DNA from: Sphingomonadaceae bacterium
GTDB lineage: Bacteria; Pseudomonadota; Alphaproteobacteria; Sphingomonadales; Sphingomonadaceae
Assembly (NCBI GenBank): GCA_947477745.1
Contig: CANJUF010000023.1
Location: 1 to 54,159 of the forward strand
Direction of reading: 5' to 3'
DNA length: 54,159 bases
Of this stretch, positions 41,078-49,946 are shown in pieces. The position numbers and the translations under genes are program-made. The notes below the pieces were generated by a model. That model was not told the origin of the DNA. It did not search any database and saw only the letters and a program-made list of their open reading frames with translations. Each line of letters begins with the position of its first letter. The first letter of the stretch is position 1.

Positions 41078-42346
41078 TTGTTGCCAGGGAACGACATACT
41101 GGGTTCGCTCGTCAACCCGAGCAACTGGCGCAACTACCTGTTTGCGCTGCTGCAGCTTGGCTTGCTGGCTCTGCTGCTTGGCGCGGTCTCTGCACCTTGG
41201 CCGCTTGGCCGTTCGCTTGCGCTCGGCGCGCTCGCGCTATTCATCTTCGACCTTGCCGTACTGTCCTTCTCCGCGGTGAAAGCCCGCGACCAGTTGCTCG
41301 AGAGCGCAACCAACTTCGTTGCCGCCCAGCAGAACCGCACGCAGATCGAAGAACTGTTCGCGATGACCGACATGCTGCAGGCAGCCGAAGACCACGAAGA
41401 CGCTGGCGCGATCCTCGAGGCGACCGCGCTGCGCCTGCTGCCGCAATACGGCGGCGCGCTCTATGTCTTCAACAATTCGCGCGACCGGCTCGATCTCGCC
41501 AAGAAATGGAATGTTGGCGATACATTCGATCCCAGCGACGCGCTGCTTCCGGGCAATTGCTGGGCCTTGAAGCGCGGCAAGCCCCATATCAATGCGCGTG
41601 GGTCGGACACGCTGTGCTGCATGCACCATGTCGGTCCGACCGCCACGGTCGAAGTGCCGATGATGGCGCGCGGCCAGGTCCACGGCCTGATCATGCTCTC
41701 GCTCGATGCGCCCGATGCCTTCGCGTCGTTGAAGGGCGTGCGCAGGATCGCGCGCGCGCTGGCCGATTCGATGTCGCTGGCGCTGTCGAACATCGCCTTG
41801 CGCGAAAAGCTGCGCACCCAGTCGTTGCGCGACCCGCTGACCGGGCTGTACAACCGCCGCTACATGGAGGACGCGCTCGATCGTCTGGTCAGCCTTGGCG
41901 AGCGCACCGGCGGCGCTACATCGGTGCTGATGATCGATCTCGACAACTTCAAGACGCTCAATGACCAGAACGGCCACGCCAAGGGCGATGCGGTGCTGCG
42001 CGATGTCGCCGCCCAGCTTGTCGCCGCGCTGCGGCCCTCCGACGTGGTGAGCCGCTACGGCGGGGAAGAACTCGTCGTCATCCTGCCAAGCTGCGGGCTC
42101 GACGATGCGGCGATGAAAGCGGAAACGCTGCGCCAGCGCATCGAGGCGCTGAGCGAGGCGCACGGCATCGCGATCACGGCGTCGATCGGCGTGGCGACGA
42201 TACCCGAAACCGCGTCCAGCCCGGTCGACGTGATACCGCTCGCCGATGGCGCGCTATATACAGCCAAGCAGGCCGGCAAGAACCGCATCGCGTGCGCCGA
42301 GCGCCGCGCGGGCAAGGAAGAGAGCCAGCCGCGACTGGTCGTCTGA
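41078..42346 (+). CDS. GAF-GGDEF diguanylate cyclase
   Basis: A 422-residue membrane protein beginning with TTG (GGAGA upstream). Two N-terminal helices (about 18-60) are followed by a short coiled coil and a GAF domain (about 95-235, with ILEATALRLLPQYGGALYVF and HHVGPTATVEVPMMARG). The GGDEF domain (about 250-405) has DPLTGLYNRRYMEDAL, IDLDNFKTLND and active site GGEEL. The inhibitory site RPSD lies five residues before GGEEL, so product inhibition by c-di-GMP is expected. It makes c-di-GMP from two GTP. It is convergent with the alcohol dehydrogenase, 4 nt apart. Confidence 0.93.
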   Translation: MLPGNDILGSLVNPSNWRNYLFALLQLGLLALLLGAVSAPWPLGRSLALGALALFIFDLAVLSFSAVKARDQLLESATNFVAAQQNRTQIEELFAMTDMLQAAEDHEDAGAILEATALRLLPQYGGALYVFNNSRDRLDLAKKWNVGDTFDPSDALLPGNCWALKRGKPHINARGSDTLCCMHHVGPTATVEVPMMARGQVHGLIMLSLDAPDAFASLKGVRRIARALADSMSLALSNIALREKLRTQSLRDPLTGLYNRRYMEDALDRLVSLGERTGGATSVLMIDLDNFKTLNDQNGHAKGDAVLRDVAAQLVAALRPSDVVSRYGGEELVVILPSCGLDDAAMKAETLRQRIEALSEAHGIAITASIGVATIPETASSPVDVIPLADGALYTAKQAGKNRIACAERRAGKEESQPRLVV

Positions 42347-42350
42347 TTAC

Positions 42351-43385
42351 CTAAAGCGCCCCGCCCGAAGGATCGATCAGCGTCTTGCACCCGGACTTGG
42401 TGGTCATCAGCTCCTCGAACACCGACGGAACTTCATCGAGGCCAATCGTCGAGGTGTGCATCGCCGAAGGATCGAGCGCGCCGCTCTCCATCGCGTCCAG
42501 CACGGCAGCGAAATCCTCGTGCGTGTAGCAGTTGGAAAAGCCGATGGTCAGCTCGCGCTTGACCGCCATGTTGGGATAGAGATGGTCCTTGTCGAAGCAG
42601 ACGCCGACCACCATGATCGTCGCCTCGTAAGCGGCAACCTCGATCGCCTGCTGGATCAGGCCGGGCACGCCGACGCATTCGAAAATGACATCGGGCCGCC
42701 GCCCGGCGATAGCGACGATCTGCTCGGCAAGGTCGCCCGCGCGCGGGTCGATAGTCGCATCGGCGCCGATTGCCTTGGCGAGCTCGCGCCGCTCTGCCGA
42801 CATTTCCGAAACGATCACCGTGCGCGCGCCTGCAACCTTGGCGAACTGGACCACGCCCGCACCTATCGGGCCAGTGCCGATCACCAGCACGACGCTGTCC
42901 TTGCCGATGGGCGTGCGTGATACCGCCCGGCGCGAGACCGAAAGCGGCTCGACCAGCGCGGCCTTGTCGAAGCTAACATTGTCGGGCACGCGGTGCAGCG
43001 AGTGCGTGGGAACGGCGGTATATTCGGCGTAACCGCCCGAATGATCGTGCGAATATCCGGTGAACACGATCTGCTCGCACAAGCCGATCTTGTCCTGCAG
43101 GCAAGCCTCGCACTGGCCGCAATGATGGATCGGCAGAGAGACCACCCGGTCGCCCGGCTGCCAGTCCTGCACACCCTTGCCCAGTTCCGAAATCACGCCC
43201 GCGAACTCATGCCCGAAGACGACGCCCGCAAAGGCGGGATTACCGCCCTCCTTGACGTGCAGGTCCGAGCCGCAAATGCCGACGCGCGCGACCTGGAGGC
43301 CGACTTCGCCGGGGCGCGGACGCGGACGCTCGATCTCGCGGATGGCGAGCGGTTCGCTGCTACTGGTGAAAACGGCGGCGCGCAT
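42351..43385 (-). CDS. zinc-dependent alcohol dehydrogenase (MDR superfamily)
   Basis: A 344-residue medium-chain dehydrogenase. The ATG at 43385 is preceded by GGAGAGA. It has the catalytic-zinc motifs (GICGSDLH, GHEFAGVISELGKGVQDW), the structural-zinc cysteine cluster (HCGQCEACLQDKIGLC) and the Rossmann motif VIGTGPIGAGVVQFAKVAGA near residue 170. It resembles threonine/butanediol/sorbitol-type dehydrogenases, so the substrate is likely a polyol or secondary alcohol. It lies alone between the diguanylate cyclase and pnp, with a palindromic repeat upstream. Confidence 0.88.
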   Translation of the reverse strand: MRAAVFTSSSEPLAIREIERPRPRPGEVGLQVARVGICGSDLHVKEGGNPAFAGVVFGHEFAGVISELGKGVQDWQPGDRVVSLPIHHCGQCEACLQDKIGLCEQIVFTGYSHDHSGGYAEYTAVPTHSLHRVPDNVSFDKAALVEPLSVSRRAVSRTPIGKDSVVLVIGTGPIGAGVVQFAKVAGARTVIVSEMSAERRELAKAIGADATIDPRAGDLAEQIVAIAGRRPDVIFECVGVPGLIQQAIEVAAYEATIMVVGVCFDKDHLYPNMAVKRELTIGFSNCYTHEDFAAVLDAMESGALDPSAMHTSTIGLDEVPSVFEELMTTKSGCKTLIDPSGGAL

Positions 43386-43421
43386 GATTCTCTCTCCAAA
43401 TTTTCCTTCTGTCCGGGCGAT

Positions 43422-43492
43422 TGTCACCCCGGCGCCGGCCGGGGTCCAGCAGAATCGCAAGACCCTGGGTTCCGGCCTTCGCCTGAATGACG
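43422..43492. repeat. palindromic intergenic repeat (copy 1)
   Basis: It begins TGTCACCCCGGCG and ends GCCTGAATGAC, with two internal GC hairpins (CCCCGGC...GCCGGGG and TTCCGGC...). It is the same family as the copy inside truB at 46846-46915, but less perfect. It lies in the alcohol dehydrogenase-pnp gap. Confidence 0.75.
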
Positions 43493-43501
43493 ACACAAAC
43501 C

Positions 43502-43534
43502 AAAAAGGGCCGCAGGATTGCTCCCACGGCCCTT
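43502..43534 (-). terminator. rho-independent terminator of pnp
   Basis: The 8-bp arms AAGGGCCG and CGGCCCTT enclose a 14-base loop and are followed on the minus strand by TTTGGTTTG. It begins about 27 nt past the pnp stop codon. Confidence 0.75.
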
Positions 43535-43561
43535 CTTGTCTCAAACGCTCGCGCGCCGGAA

Positions 43562-45886
43562 TTAATCGTCCTTGAGGAACGCCGGGACGTGGTCGGGATT
43601 GCCGCCACCGCCGCCGCCATCGCGATCACCGCGCGGACCACGATCGCGGTCACGGCCGCCACCGCCGCCGCTACGAGGACCACGGTCGCCATCGCGGCGC
43701 GGACGCCGGTCACCGCCGCGATCACCGCGATCACCGCGATCACCGCGGTCGCCCCTAGGCTCGCGAGGTTCGCGCGGCGGGCGCGTGTCTTCCAGCTCAG
43801 CGCCGGTTTCCTGATCGACCAGGCGCATCGACAGGCGAACCTTGCCGCGCTGGTCGATCTCGAGCACCTTGACCTTCACGGCCTGGCCTTCGGAAACGAC
43901 ATCGGTCGGCTTCTCGACCCGCTCGTTCTTCATTTCGGAAACGTGGACGAGCCCGTCCTTGCCGCCCATGAAGTTCACGAACGCGCCGAAATCGACGATG
44001 TTGACCACCTTGCCGTCATAGACCTTGCCGACTTCGGCTTCCTCGACGATTCCGGCGATCCACTTGCGCGCCGCCTCGATCTGCGAGAGGTCGGACGAGC
44101 TGATCTTGATCAGGCCCTCATCGTCGATGTCGACCTTTGCGCCGGTCTCGGCGACGATCTCGCGGATCACCTTGCCGCCGGTGCCGATGATGTCGCGGAT
44201 CTTCGACTTGTCGATCTGCATCGTCTCGATACGCGGGGCATGAGCGGAAAGCTCGGTGCGGGCAGTGCCCAGCGCCTTGGTCATTTCGCCCAGGATGTGC
44301 GCGCGGCCTTCCTTGGCCTGGTTAAGCGCGGCCGAGAAGATCTCCTTGGTGATGCCGGCAACCTTGATGTCCATCTGCATCGTGGTGATGCCTTCGGAGG
44401 TGCCCGCCACCTTGAAGTCCATGTCGCCCAGGTGATCCTCGTCGCCAAGGATGTCGGACAGCACGGTGAACTCCTCGCCTTCGAGGATCAGGCCCATGGC
44501 GATGCCCGAAACGGGACGCGCGATCGGCACGCCCGCATCCATCATCGACAGCGCCCCGCCGCAAACCGTCGCCATCGAGCTCGAGCCGTTGGACTCGGTG
44601 ATGTCGGAGACCACGCGGATCGTATACGGGAACTCTTCCTTGGTGGGCAGCACCGCCTGAAGCGCGCGCCAGGCAAGCTTGCCGTGGCCGGTATCGCGCC
44701 GCGAAGGCGCACCGAAGCGGCCAACCTCGCCGACCGAATAGGGCGGGAAGTTATAGTGCAGCATGAAGTTCGAGTAGGAGAGACCCTCCAGCCCGTCGAT
44801 CATCTGCTCGCTGTCCTTGGTGCCCAGGGTGGTGGTGCAGATCGCCTGCGTCTCGCCGCGGGTGAACAGCGCCGAGCCATGCGTGCGCGGCAGGAAGCCG
44901 ACCATCGCCTCGATAGGGCGGACCTGCGTATTGGTGCGTCCGTCGATGCGCGGTTCGCCCTTGATGATCGCGCCGCGAACGATGTCGGCCTCGACCTTCT
45001 TGACGCTCTTGATCGCGACCATCTGGGTCTGCGCGTCCTGGCTGGCGAAGGCTTCCTTGGCCTTGTCGCGCGCCGCATTGAGCGCGTTCGAGCGGGCCGA
45101 CTTGTCGGTCAGCTTGTAGGCAGCGGCGATATCTGCGCCGATCAGCTTCTTGAGCTCGTCCTTGATCGCCGAATTGTCCGAGACGGCGATGTCCCAGGGT
45201 TCCTTGGCAGCCTGCTCGGCCAGATCGATGATGAGCTTCACCACCTTCTTGATCTCGTCGTGCGCGAACATCACCGCGCCCAGCATGATCTCTTCGTTGA
45301 GCTCGCGCGCCTGGCTCTCGACCATCATCACGGCATTGCCGGTGGCGGCCACGACCAGGTCGAGCGCGCCGGCGGCGGCAACGTCCTGCCTTGGGTTGAG
45401 CGTGTATTCGCCGTCTTCGTAACCGACGCGGCAAGCGCCGATCGGTCCCATGAAGGGCACGCCCGAAATAGTGAGCGCGGCCGAAGCGGCGATCATCGCC
45501 AGCACGTCGGGTTCGATCTCGCCGTCATAGCTCATGACATGGGCGATGACGTTGATCTCGTTGTAGAAGCCTTCGGGAAACAGCGGGCGCACCGGACGGT
45601 CGATCAGCCGGGAAACCAGCGTTTCCTTTTCGGTCGCGCCGCGTTCGCGCTTGAAGAAGCCGCCCGGAATGCGTCCGGCGGCGAAGAATTTTTCCTGATA
45701 GTGGACGGTCAGCGGGAAGAAGTCCTGCCCTTCCTTGACCGATTTGGCGGCGGTGACTGCGCACAGCACCACGGTTTCGCCGTAAGTCGCCAGAACGGCG
45801 CCATCGGCCTGACGGGCAATACGCCCGGTTTCCAGAGTGAGGGTTTTTCCGCCCCACTCCATCGATACGGTTTTCACGTCAAACAT
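43562..45886 (-). CDS. pnp: polyribonucleotide nucleotidyltransferase (PNPase)
   Basis: A 774-residue phosphorolytic 3'-5' exoribonuclease of the RNA degradosome. The ATG at 45886 gives the family start [20 protein letters not shown]. Two RNase PH domains (about 5-230 and 310-545) carry [20 protein letters not shown] and the catalytic region [13 protein letters not shown], with [23 protein letters not shown] domain ([16 protein letters not shown]) and an S1 domain ([20 protein letters not shown]) follow. After residue 700 comes a tail rich in Arg, Gly and Asp (repeated GDR), ending HVPAFLKDD; such tails bind RNA or RNase E. Confidence 0.97.
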   Translation of the reverse strand: MFDVKTVSMEWGGKTLTLETGRIARQADGAVLATYGETVVLCAVTAAKSVKEGQDFFPLTVHYQEKFFAAGRIPGGFFKRERGATEKETLVSRLIDRPVRPLFPEGFYNEINVIAHVMSYDGEIEPDVLAMIAASAALTISGVPFMGPIGACRVGYEDGEYTLNPRQDVAAAGALDLVVAATGNAVMMVESQARELNEEIMLGAVMFAHDEIKKVVKLIIDLAEQAAKEPWDIAVSDNSAIKDELKKLIGADIAAAYKLTDKSARSNALNAARDKAKEAFASQDAQTQMVAIKSVKKVEADIVRGAIIKGEPRIDGRTNTQVRPIEAMVGFLPRTHGSALFTRGETQAICTTTLGTKDSEQMIDGLEGLSYSNFMLHYNFPPYSVGEVGRFGAPSRRDTGHGKLAWRALQAVLPTKEEFPYTIRVVSDITESNGSSSMATVCGGALSMMDAGVPIARPVSGIAMGLILEGEEFTVLSDILGDEDHLGDMDFKVAGTSEGITTMQMDIKVAGITKEIFSAALNQAKEGRAHILGEMTKALGTARTELSAHAPRIETMQIDKSKIRDIIGTGGKVIREIVAETGAKVDIDDEGLIKISSSDLSQIEAARKWIAGIVEEAEVGKVYDGKVVNIVDFGAFVNFMGGKDGLVHVSEMKNERVEKPTDVVSEGQAVKVKVLEIDQRGKVRLSMRLVDQETGAELEDTRPPREPREPRGDRGDRGDRGDRGGDRRPRRDGDRGPRSGGGGGRDRDRGPRGDRDGGGGGGNPDHVPAFLKDD

Positions 45887-46026
45887 GTTGGTTTTTCCTG
45901 ATACCCGCGCGGCCCTATTGCGGCGCGGGGTTTGCTGCCGGGCGATACCGTCCCGGTCCGGTAGGGGCCTTTCTTGCCCCAAGGCCCCTCGCCGAAATGC
46001 GAGGAATGCCCGTTCATTCCCCCGGT

Positions 46027-46109
46027 GTGAGCCCCTGCGAAGGCAGGGGCCTCGTGCCACAGGTCCAAATGCCTGCCGGAGGGAGGTCCCTGCATAGGCA
46101 GGGACTCAC
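46027..46109. repeat. inverted repeat element in rpsO-pnp gap
   Basis: The ends GTGAGCCCCTGC and GCAGGGACTCAC are inverted. Each end also folds on itself (CCCCTGCGAAGGCAGGGG at the left, TCCCTGCATAGGCAGGGA at the right). It differs in sequence from the truB repeat family. The rest of the 262-nt pnp-rpsO gap holds no gene. Confidence 0.7.
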
Positions 46110-46110
46110 G

Positions 46111-46138
46111 AAAACAAACGACCCGCCGAAGCGGGCCG
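46111..46138 (-). terminator. rho-independent terminator of rpsO
   Basis: On the minus strand CGGCCCGC, the tetraloop TTCG and GCGGGTCG form an 8-bp stem with one G-U pair, followed by TTTGTTTTC. It starts about 10 nt after the rpsO stop, so pnp may need its own promoter or read-through. Confidence 0.75.
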
Positions 46139-46148
46139 AAACTTGGTG

Positions 46149-46418
46149 TTACTTGCGAAGACCCAGCTTCTGGATCAGCGAATTGTAGCGCTCGACGTCC
46201 TTCCTCTTGAGATAGTCGAGGAGCGAGCGGCGCTTGTTCACCATGGCCAGCAGGCCGCGGCGTGAATGGTTGTCCTTGTGGTGCAGCTTGAAGTGGTCGG
46301 TCAACTGGTTGATCCGCGTGGTCAGGATCGCGACCTGCACCTCGGGGCTGCCCGTATCGCCCTTGGCACGGGCGTTATCGGTAATGACTTCCTGCTTCTT
46401 TTCAGCCGAAATCGACAT
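46149..46418 (-). CDS. rpsO: 30S ribosomal protein S15
   Basis: An 89-residue protein of exactly the usual S15 length. The sequence shows [40 protein letters not shown], and [20 protein letters not shown], which forms the four-helix rRNA-binding fold of the small-subunit platform. It lies between truB (5 nt upstream) and pnp, the standard bacterial order. Confidence 0.98.
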   Translation of the reverse strand: MSISAEKKQEVITDNARAKGDTGSPEVQVAILTTRINQLTDHFKLHHKDNHSRRGLLAMVNKRRSLLDYLKRKDVERYNSLIQKLGLRK

Positions 46419-46423
46419 TCATT

Positions 46424-47383
46424 TTACTCCGCGACATCGGTTAAGTTGAAACCCCTGACGACGCGGATTTCGCCGCCAGCCAATTCCACCAGCGCGACCG
46501 GAACTCCGCCCGATCTTGCCCAGTATTGACCGTCCGTCAGGGACATTCCCGAAAGAACCCGGCCCTGTCGGACCGCCCTTGCCTTTTCGGGATCGAGGTC
46601 AAGAGCCGGGATGTCGTCCAGCCCTGCCTCAAACGGCAAGAGGTGTGGTTCAAGTGGCGCGCCCTTGCCGATTTCATTGAGAATGTCCAGTGAAATCGCC
46701 TGTTCGAGCGTGAACGGACCGGCCTTGCTGCGTCTCAGGTAAGTAACATGGCCGCAAGTTCCAAGGGCATGGGCAATGTCGCGCGCCAGCGACCGGATGT
46801 AGGTGCCCTTGGATACGTGGGCTAGGAGGGTGATCTCCCCTAACCTGTCACCCCGGCGCAGGCCGGGGTCCAGTTCGGTAACCTGGACTGGATTCCGGCC
46901 GTCGCCGGAATGACAAACATGAAGGTCGTAAATCTCCACCCGCCTGCTCGCCAGATCCACCGCCTCGCCTGCCCGCGCCCGGTCATAGGCGCGCTGGCCA
47001 TCGACTTTCAGCGCTGAGTAGGCGGGCGGCACCTGCTCGATGAGGCCGGTAAAGCGCGGCAGTACCGCCTCGACCTGCGCCAAGCTGGGCCGCACATCGC
47101 TGACGTCGACAACCGCGCCCTCCAAATCGAGCGTATCGGTCTCCTGCCCGAATCTGATGGTGAATTCATAGACCTTGCTGGCATCGAGCATCCGGCCCGC
47201 AAGCTTGGTCGCCTCACCCAGCGCAATCGGCAGCACCCCGGAGGCCAGCGGGTCGAGCGTGCCGCCGTGCCCCACCTTGACCTTCCCGTGACCTGACTGG
47301 CGCAGCACGCGCTTTACCGCCGCGACCGCCTGGGTCGAGCCAAGCCCCACCGGCTTGTCCAGGACTATCCAACCATCCGGCAC
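46424..47383 (-). CDS. truB: tRNA pseudouridine-55 synthase TruB with in-frame repeat insertion
   Basis: A 319-residue enzyme that makes pseudouridine 55 in the T loop of tRNAs. It has DGWIVLDKPVGLGSTQAV, the catalytic aspartate in VGHGGTLDPLASGVLPIALG (about residue 44), VPPAYSALKVDGQRAYDRAR and SKGTYIRSLARDIAHALG. Between the strand VEIYDLHV and GEITLLAHV lies an extra segment (about residues 157-179, CHSGDGRNPVQVTELDPGLR onward). It is encoded by a palindromic repeat and makes the loop longer than in relatives. All catalytic parts remain, so it is probably active. It precedes rpsO by 5 nt. Confidence 0.95.
   Translation of the reverse strand: MPDGWIVLDKPVGLGSTQAVAAVKRVLRQSGHGKVKVGHGGTLDPLASGVLPIALGEATKLAGRMLDASKVYEFTIRFGQETDTLDLEGAVVDVSDVRPSLAQVEAVLPRFTGLIEQVPPAYSALKVDGQRAYDRARAGEAVDLASRRVEIYDLHVCHSGDGRNPVQVTELDPGLRRGDRLGEITLLAHVSKGTYIRSLARDIAHALGTCGHVTYLRRSKAGPFTLEQAISLDILNEIGKGAPLEPHLLPFEAGLDDIPALDLDPEKARAVRQGRVLSGMSLTDGQYWARSGGVPVALVELAGGEIRVVRGFNLTDVAE
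46846..46915. repeat. palindromic repeat inserted in truB coding sequence (copy 2)
   Basis: About 70 nt bounded by TGTCA and TGACA. Two hairpins (CCCCGGC/GGCCGGGG and TTCCGGC/GCCGGAA) flank a central CCAG...CTGG palindrome. It matches the intergenic copy at 43422-43492. It stays open in the truB frame and encodes about 23 residues. Confidence 0.85.
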
Positions 47384-47386
47384 GGC

Positions 47387-48070
47387 TCAGCCGCCCGCGA
47401 CGAAGCGCGCCGCCTTGAGGATTTGCTCCTGCGCCCACTCGACCGGGGGGAGCACGAAGTTCTCGACGATGCCGAGCCCCGGGAATGCCCAGGGCAGCAC
47501 CAGCAGCAGCAGGAACAGCAGCGGCAGACCGAACGGACGCAGCTTGCCGTAAGCGCGCGCCGAGCCGTCGGGCAGCAATCCTTCCACGATGTGCGATCCG
47601 TCGAACGGCGGCAGCGGGATGAGGTTGAACAGGCCAAGGAACACGTTGATCGAGATGAACGTGAACAGCGCAAAGCCGAGGATCGAGAGCGGTTGGCCGA
47701 CCCGCGCCTCATCGGGCAGCACCAGTCCCACCAGCAATGCGCCGATCAGCGCCAGCACGAAATTGGTCCCCGGACCGGCGGCTGCCACCGCCATCATGCC
47801 GAAGCGCGGATTGTTCAGCCGCCGCGCATTGACCGGTACCGGCTTGGCCCAGCCGAACACCGGCGCGCCGCTGAGCGCGAGAATGCCGGGCAGGATGATC
47901 GTGCCCACCAGATCGACATGGCGAAGCGGATTGAGGCTGAGCCGCCGCCGCTCCCTGGCGGTAGGATCGCCGAGCATGTTGGCGACCATGCCATGTGCGA
48001 CCTCGTGAAACACGATGGCAATCACCAGCGAGGGGATCAGCACGATCGCCAGCAGAAGGGTTTGGTTCAT
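47387..48070 (-). CDS. M50-family site-2 metalloprotease
   Basis: A 227-residue membrane protein with about five or six helices. The zinc motif HEVAH lies at residues 22-26 in the first helix. The third-ligand motif is LIPLPPFDGSHIVEGLLP, the LDG/DG-type motif of the SpoIVFB/rhomboid-like site-2 protease subgroup with no PDZ or CBS domain. Such proteases cut membrane-spanning substrates; the target is unknown. Its start overlaps the vapC stop by 4 nt and it ends 3 nt before truB, so it belongs to this transcript. Confidence 0.87.
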   Translation of the reverse strand: MNQTLLLAIVLIPSLVIAIVFHEVAHGMVANMLGDPTARERRRLSLNPLRHVDLVGTIILPGILALSGAPVFGWAKPVPVNARRLNNPRFGMMAVAAAGPGTNFVLALIGALLVGLVLPDEARVGQPLSILGFALFTFISINVFLGLFNLIPLPPFDGSHIVEGLLPDGSARAYGKLRPFGLPLLFLLLLVLPWAFPGLGIVENFVLPPVEWAQEQILKAARFVAGG

Positions 48071-48465
48071 GGCGTCAGGGTCTGGATGCGAAGCGGCGCG
48101 CGCTCGCCAGCCTGCTTCGCCAGCTTGCGGTCGAAAGTTGCGAAACCCGATGATGACGCATGTGCAGCAACAAGGTGAATCATATCAGCAAAATCTGCCC
48201 CTGACGCAAAACGTCCAACAGCCCAATCGAGGCTGTTTTGGTCAGGCACTGTGACCCCCTCCATGTTGGCGATAGCCCAGATACCGTCGATTACTTCACT
48301 TCGCGGCAATCCCACGCTTCGCTCCAGCACCCATGCCAGTTCGATAAGGACAGTCCAGCCTACGGTACATTGGTTATCGGCAAGGAATTGCCTCGCCGCC
48401 TGATATTCGTCTGGTGAGTCGCGCAGGATATATCGCGCCAAAACGCTGGTATCGAGCGCAATCAC
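48067..48465 (-). CDS. vapC: VapC-like PIN-domain toxin
   Basis: A 132-residue PIN-domain ribonuclease. The acidic residues are in place: MIALDTSVLARYI (Asp 5), LIELAWVLE (Glu near 42), GADFADMIHLVAA and FATFDRKLAKQAG. VapC toxins cut tRNA or rRNA when freed from their antitoxin. It starts 4 nt inside the end of the antitoxin gene (ATGA-type overlap), the usual antitoxin-toxin order. All active-site residues are intact. Confidence 0.88.
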   Translation of the reverse strand: MIALDTSVLARYILRDSPDEYQAARQFLADNQCTVGWTVLIELAWVLERSVGLPRSEVIDGIWAIANMEGVTVPDQNSLDWAVGRFASGADFADMIHLVAAHASSSGFATFDRKLAKQAGERAPLRIQTLTP

Positions 48466-48740
48466 TTGCGATTTCGTTCCTCGAATTCCCGATCGACTTC
48501 TGCGGACCAGCTCAATCTTTCAATCGGAAGAGGGGGACCGTCGTAGTGAATCTTCTCCTTGAGAAAGGCGGCCGCTTCCTCGACCGACATCTTCTTGCGT
48601 TTTGCGGGTTTGCGCAGGAATACTCCGTCACCCGATTCAATCACATCGAGCACCGTTCCTTCGCCTATTCCCAGCCGGTCGCGCACTTCCTTGGGGATCA
48701 CTACCTGCCCCTTGGCGGAAACTTTGGTCTGTGCATTCAT
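48462..48740 (-). CDS. vapB: AbrB/SpoVT-type antitoxin (VapB-like)
   Basis: A 92-residue protein starting at 48740. The N-terminal swapped-hairpin domain (MNAQTKVSAKGQVVIPKEVR, DRLGIGEGTVLDVIES) binds DNA. The C-terminus (KRKKMSVEEAAAFLKEKIHY, then LSWSAEVDREFEERNRK) should cover the toxin's active site. A longer frame upstream has no homology. An inverted repeat sits 4 nt before the ATG and no clear ribosome-binding site is present, so translation may be weak or leaderless. Confidence 0.87.
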   Translation of the reverse strand: MNAQTKVSAKGQVVIPKEVRDRLGIGEGTVLDVIESGDGVFLRKPAKRKKMSVEEAAAFLKEKIHYDGPPLPIERLSWSAEVDREFEERNRK

Positions 48741-48743
48741 CTT

Positions 48744-48761
48744 GGTAAGATAGGTCTTACC
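48744..48761. promoter_or_regulatory. probable VapBC operator
   Basis: A perfect inverted repeat GGTAAGA-TAGG-TCTTACC lies directly upstream of the antitoxin ATG. AbrB-type antitoxins repress their own promoter by binding such repeats, so this is the likely operator. Confidence 0.55.
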
Positions 48762-48771
48762 TACCCGACTG

Positions 48772-49509
48772 TCAAATCCGGCTTTGGGCAAGCAGGACTT
48801 CGGCGAGCGCATGGGGGCGGGTGTTCTGCACCTGATGCGCGGCATCGATATGGACGATTTCGTCGCAGCGAAACCGCTCGGCGAAAATGCGCTGCCAGTG
48901 CGGGGTCAGCACCTGGTCCCTGAGGCACAGGACATAGGTGCACTTGGCCGCGCCGAGATGGTCGTAAGACCAGCGTGTCTCGCTGTAGGCGATCGGCGGC
49001 CACTCGTCCTTTTCGAGCTTGTCGAGAAACGTGTCCTGATCCTCGCGGGCCATGTCGTTGACGAACATCACGCGAAAGCGCTCGCGCGCCGAAAGGTCCG
49101 GATTGTTGAACACGGCCGCGAGTGGCCCCTCGGGATCCTGCGCGGTCTGCGCGGCCATCATGTCCGCGATCGTGTGCCCGTTCTCGTGCGCGATGCACGA
49201 AACATAGACGTGCCGCGCGAATGCGCCGGGCATCGCCAGTTCCAACTTGGGCAGCACTTGCCCGGCCTGCGAGTGACAAACCAGCAGCGGCTTGTCGAAC
49301 CCGGCGGCAACTATGTCGCCGGCGAGTTCGTTGACGATGTCATCGAAAGTCATCTGGGCGGTATCCCGCCCGCGTTTGGTGCCGCAGCCGGGAATGTCGA
49401 GCGACAGACACCGGGCCGTCCCGCCAGACTGCTGTGCCAGTGCCGCGATCGTCTCGTCCCAGATCCAGCCCCCCTGCCCGCCGCCGTGCAGGAACACGAA
49501 ATCAGCCAT
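48772..49509 (-). CDS. alpha/beta hydrolase
   Basis: A 245-residue enzyme of the alpha/beta-hydrolase fold. It has the oxyanion motif [13 protein letters not shown] (residues 6-18), a nucleophile elbow CHSQAGQ (Ser near 81, less common than GxSxG), an acid in [10 protein letters not shown] and the catalytic His in [12 protein letters not shown]. The pattern resembles the salicylate esterase/methylesterase group. Its start overlaps the end of rbfA by 8 nt, so it is coupled to a core translation gene, yet its role is unlikely to be in translation. Confidence 0.83.
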   Translation of the reverse strand: MADFVFLHGGGQGGWIWDETIAALAQQSGGTARCLSLDIPGCGTKRGRDTAQMTFDDIVNELAGDIVAAGFDKPLLVCHSQAGQVLPKLELAMPGAFARHVYVSCIAHENGHTIADMMAAQTAQDPEGPLAAVFNNPDLSARERFRVMFVNDMAREDQDTFLDKLEKDEWPPIAYSETRWSYDHLGAAKCTYVLCLRDQVLTPHWQRIFAERFRCDEIVHIDAAHQVQNTRPHALAEVLLAQSRI

Positions 49510-49906
49510 CGTCGTTCTCCCCCAGATCGCGGATCACCCGCGGATCGGAAAGCAGCTTCTCGATCCGCTCGGCCTCGTCAAACGATTCGTCGCCGCGAAA
49601 CCTGAGCCGGGGCGCGAACTTGAGGCCGAGCCGCTGCGCCACCTCGCGCTGAAAAAAGGCGGTGTTCTGCCGCAGCGCCTTGACGACCTCGTCTTCCGAC
49701 TTGCCGAGCAGCGGCTTGACGAACACCGTCGCGTTCCTGAGATCGGGAGTCATGCGAACTTCGGTGACGCTGACCGAATGTGCGGTGAGCGTATCGTCGT
49801 GGACTTCCTGCCTGGTCAGCAGTTCGGACAGGACATGGCGCACCCGCTCGCCCACCTTGAGGACGCGGACCGATTGCTGTTCGGGGGTGAATTGCTGGCG
49901 CGGCAT
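49502..49906 (-). CDS. rbfA: ribosome-binding factor A
   Basis: A 134-residue KH-fold protein needed for maturation of the 16S rRNA 5' end. It shows [54 protein letters not shown] and [20 protein letters not shown]. It follows infB by 40 nt as in most bacteria. Directly after it, the expected truB is displaced by four accessory genes. Confidence 0.95.
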   Translation of the reverse strand: MPRQQFTPEQQSVRVLKVGERVRHVLSELLTRQEVHDDTLTAHSVSVTEVRMTPDLRNATVFVKPLLGKSEDEVVKALRQNTAFFQREVAQRLGLKFAPRLRFRGDESFDEAERIEKLLSDPRVIRDLGENDDG

Positions 49907-49946
49907 GTCCTATCTCCTCCCCTCCCGCGGGCGGAAGGAGAGCATA

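Noticed and set aside
43600..43760. Short GC-rich tandem-like repeats (ccgcgatca units) that look like a repeat array
   Set aside because: They encode the Arg/Gly/Asp-rich tail of PNPase, a common feature of its C-terminus, not an independent repeat or CRISPR array.
43487..45901. Plus-strand 804-codon frame opposite pnp
   Set aside because: It is a reverse-complement shadow of PNPase with no recognisable motif.
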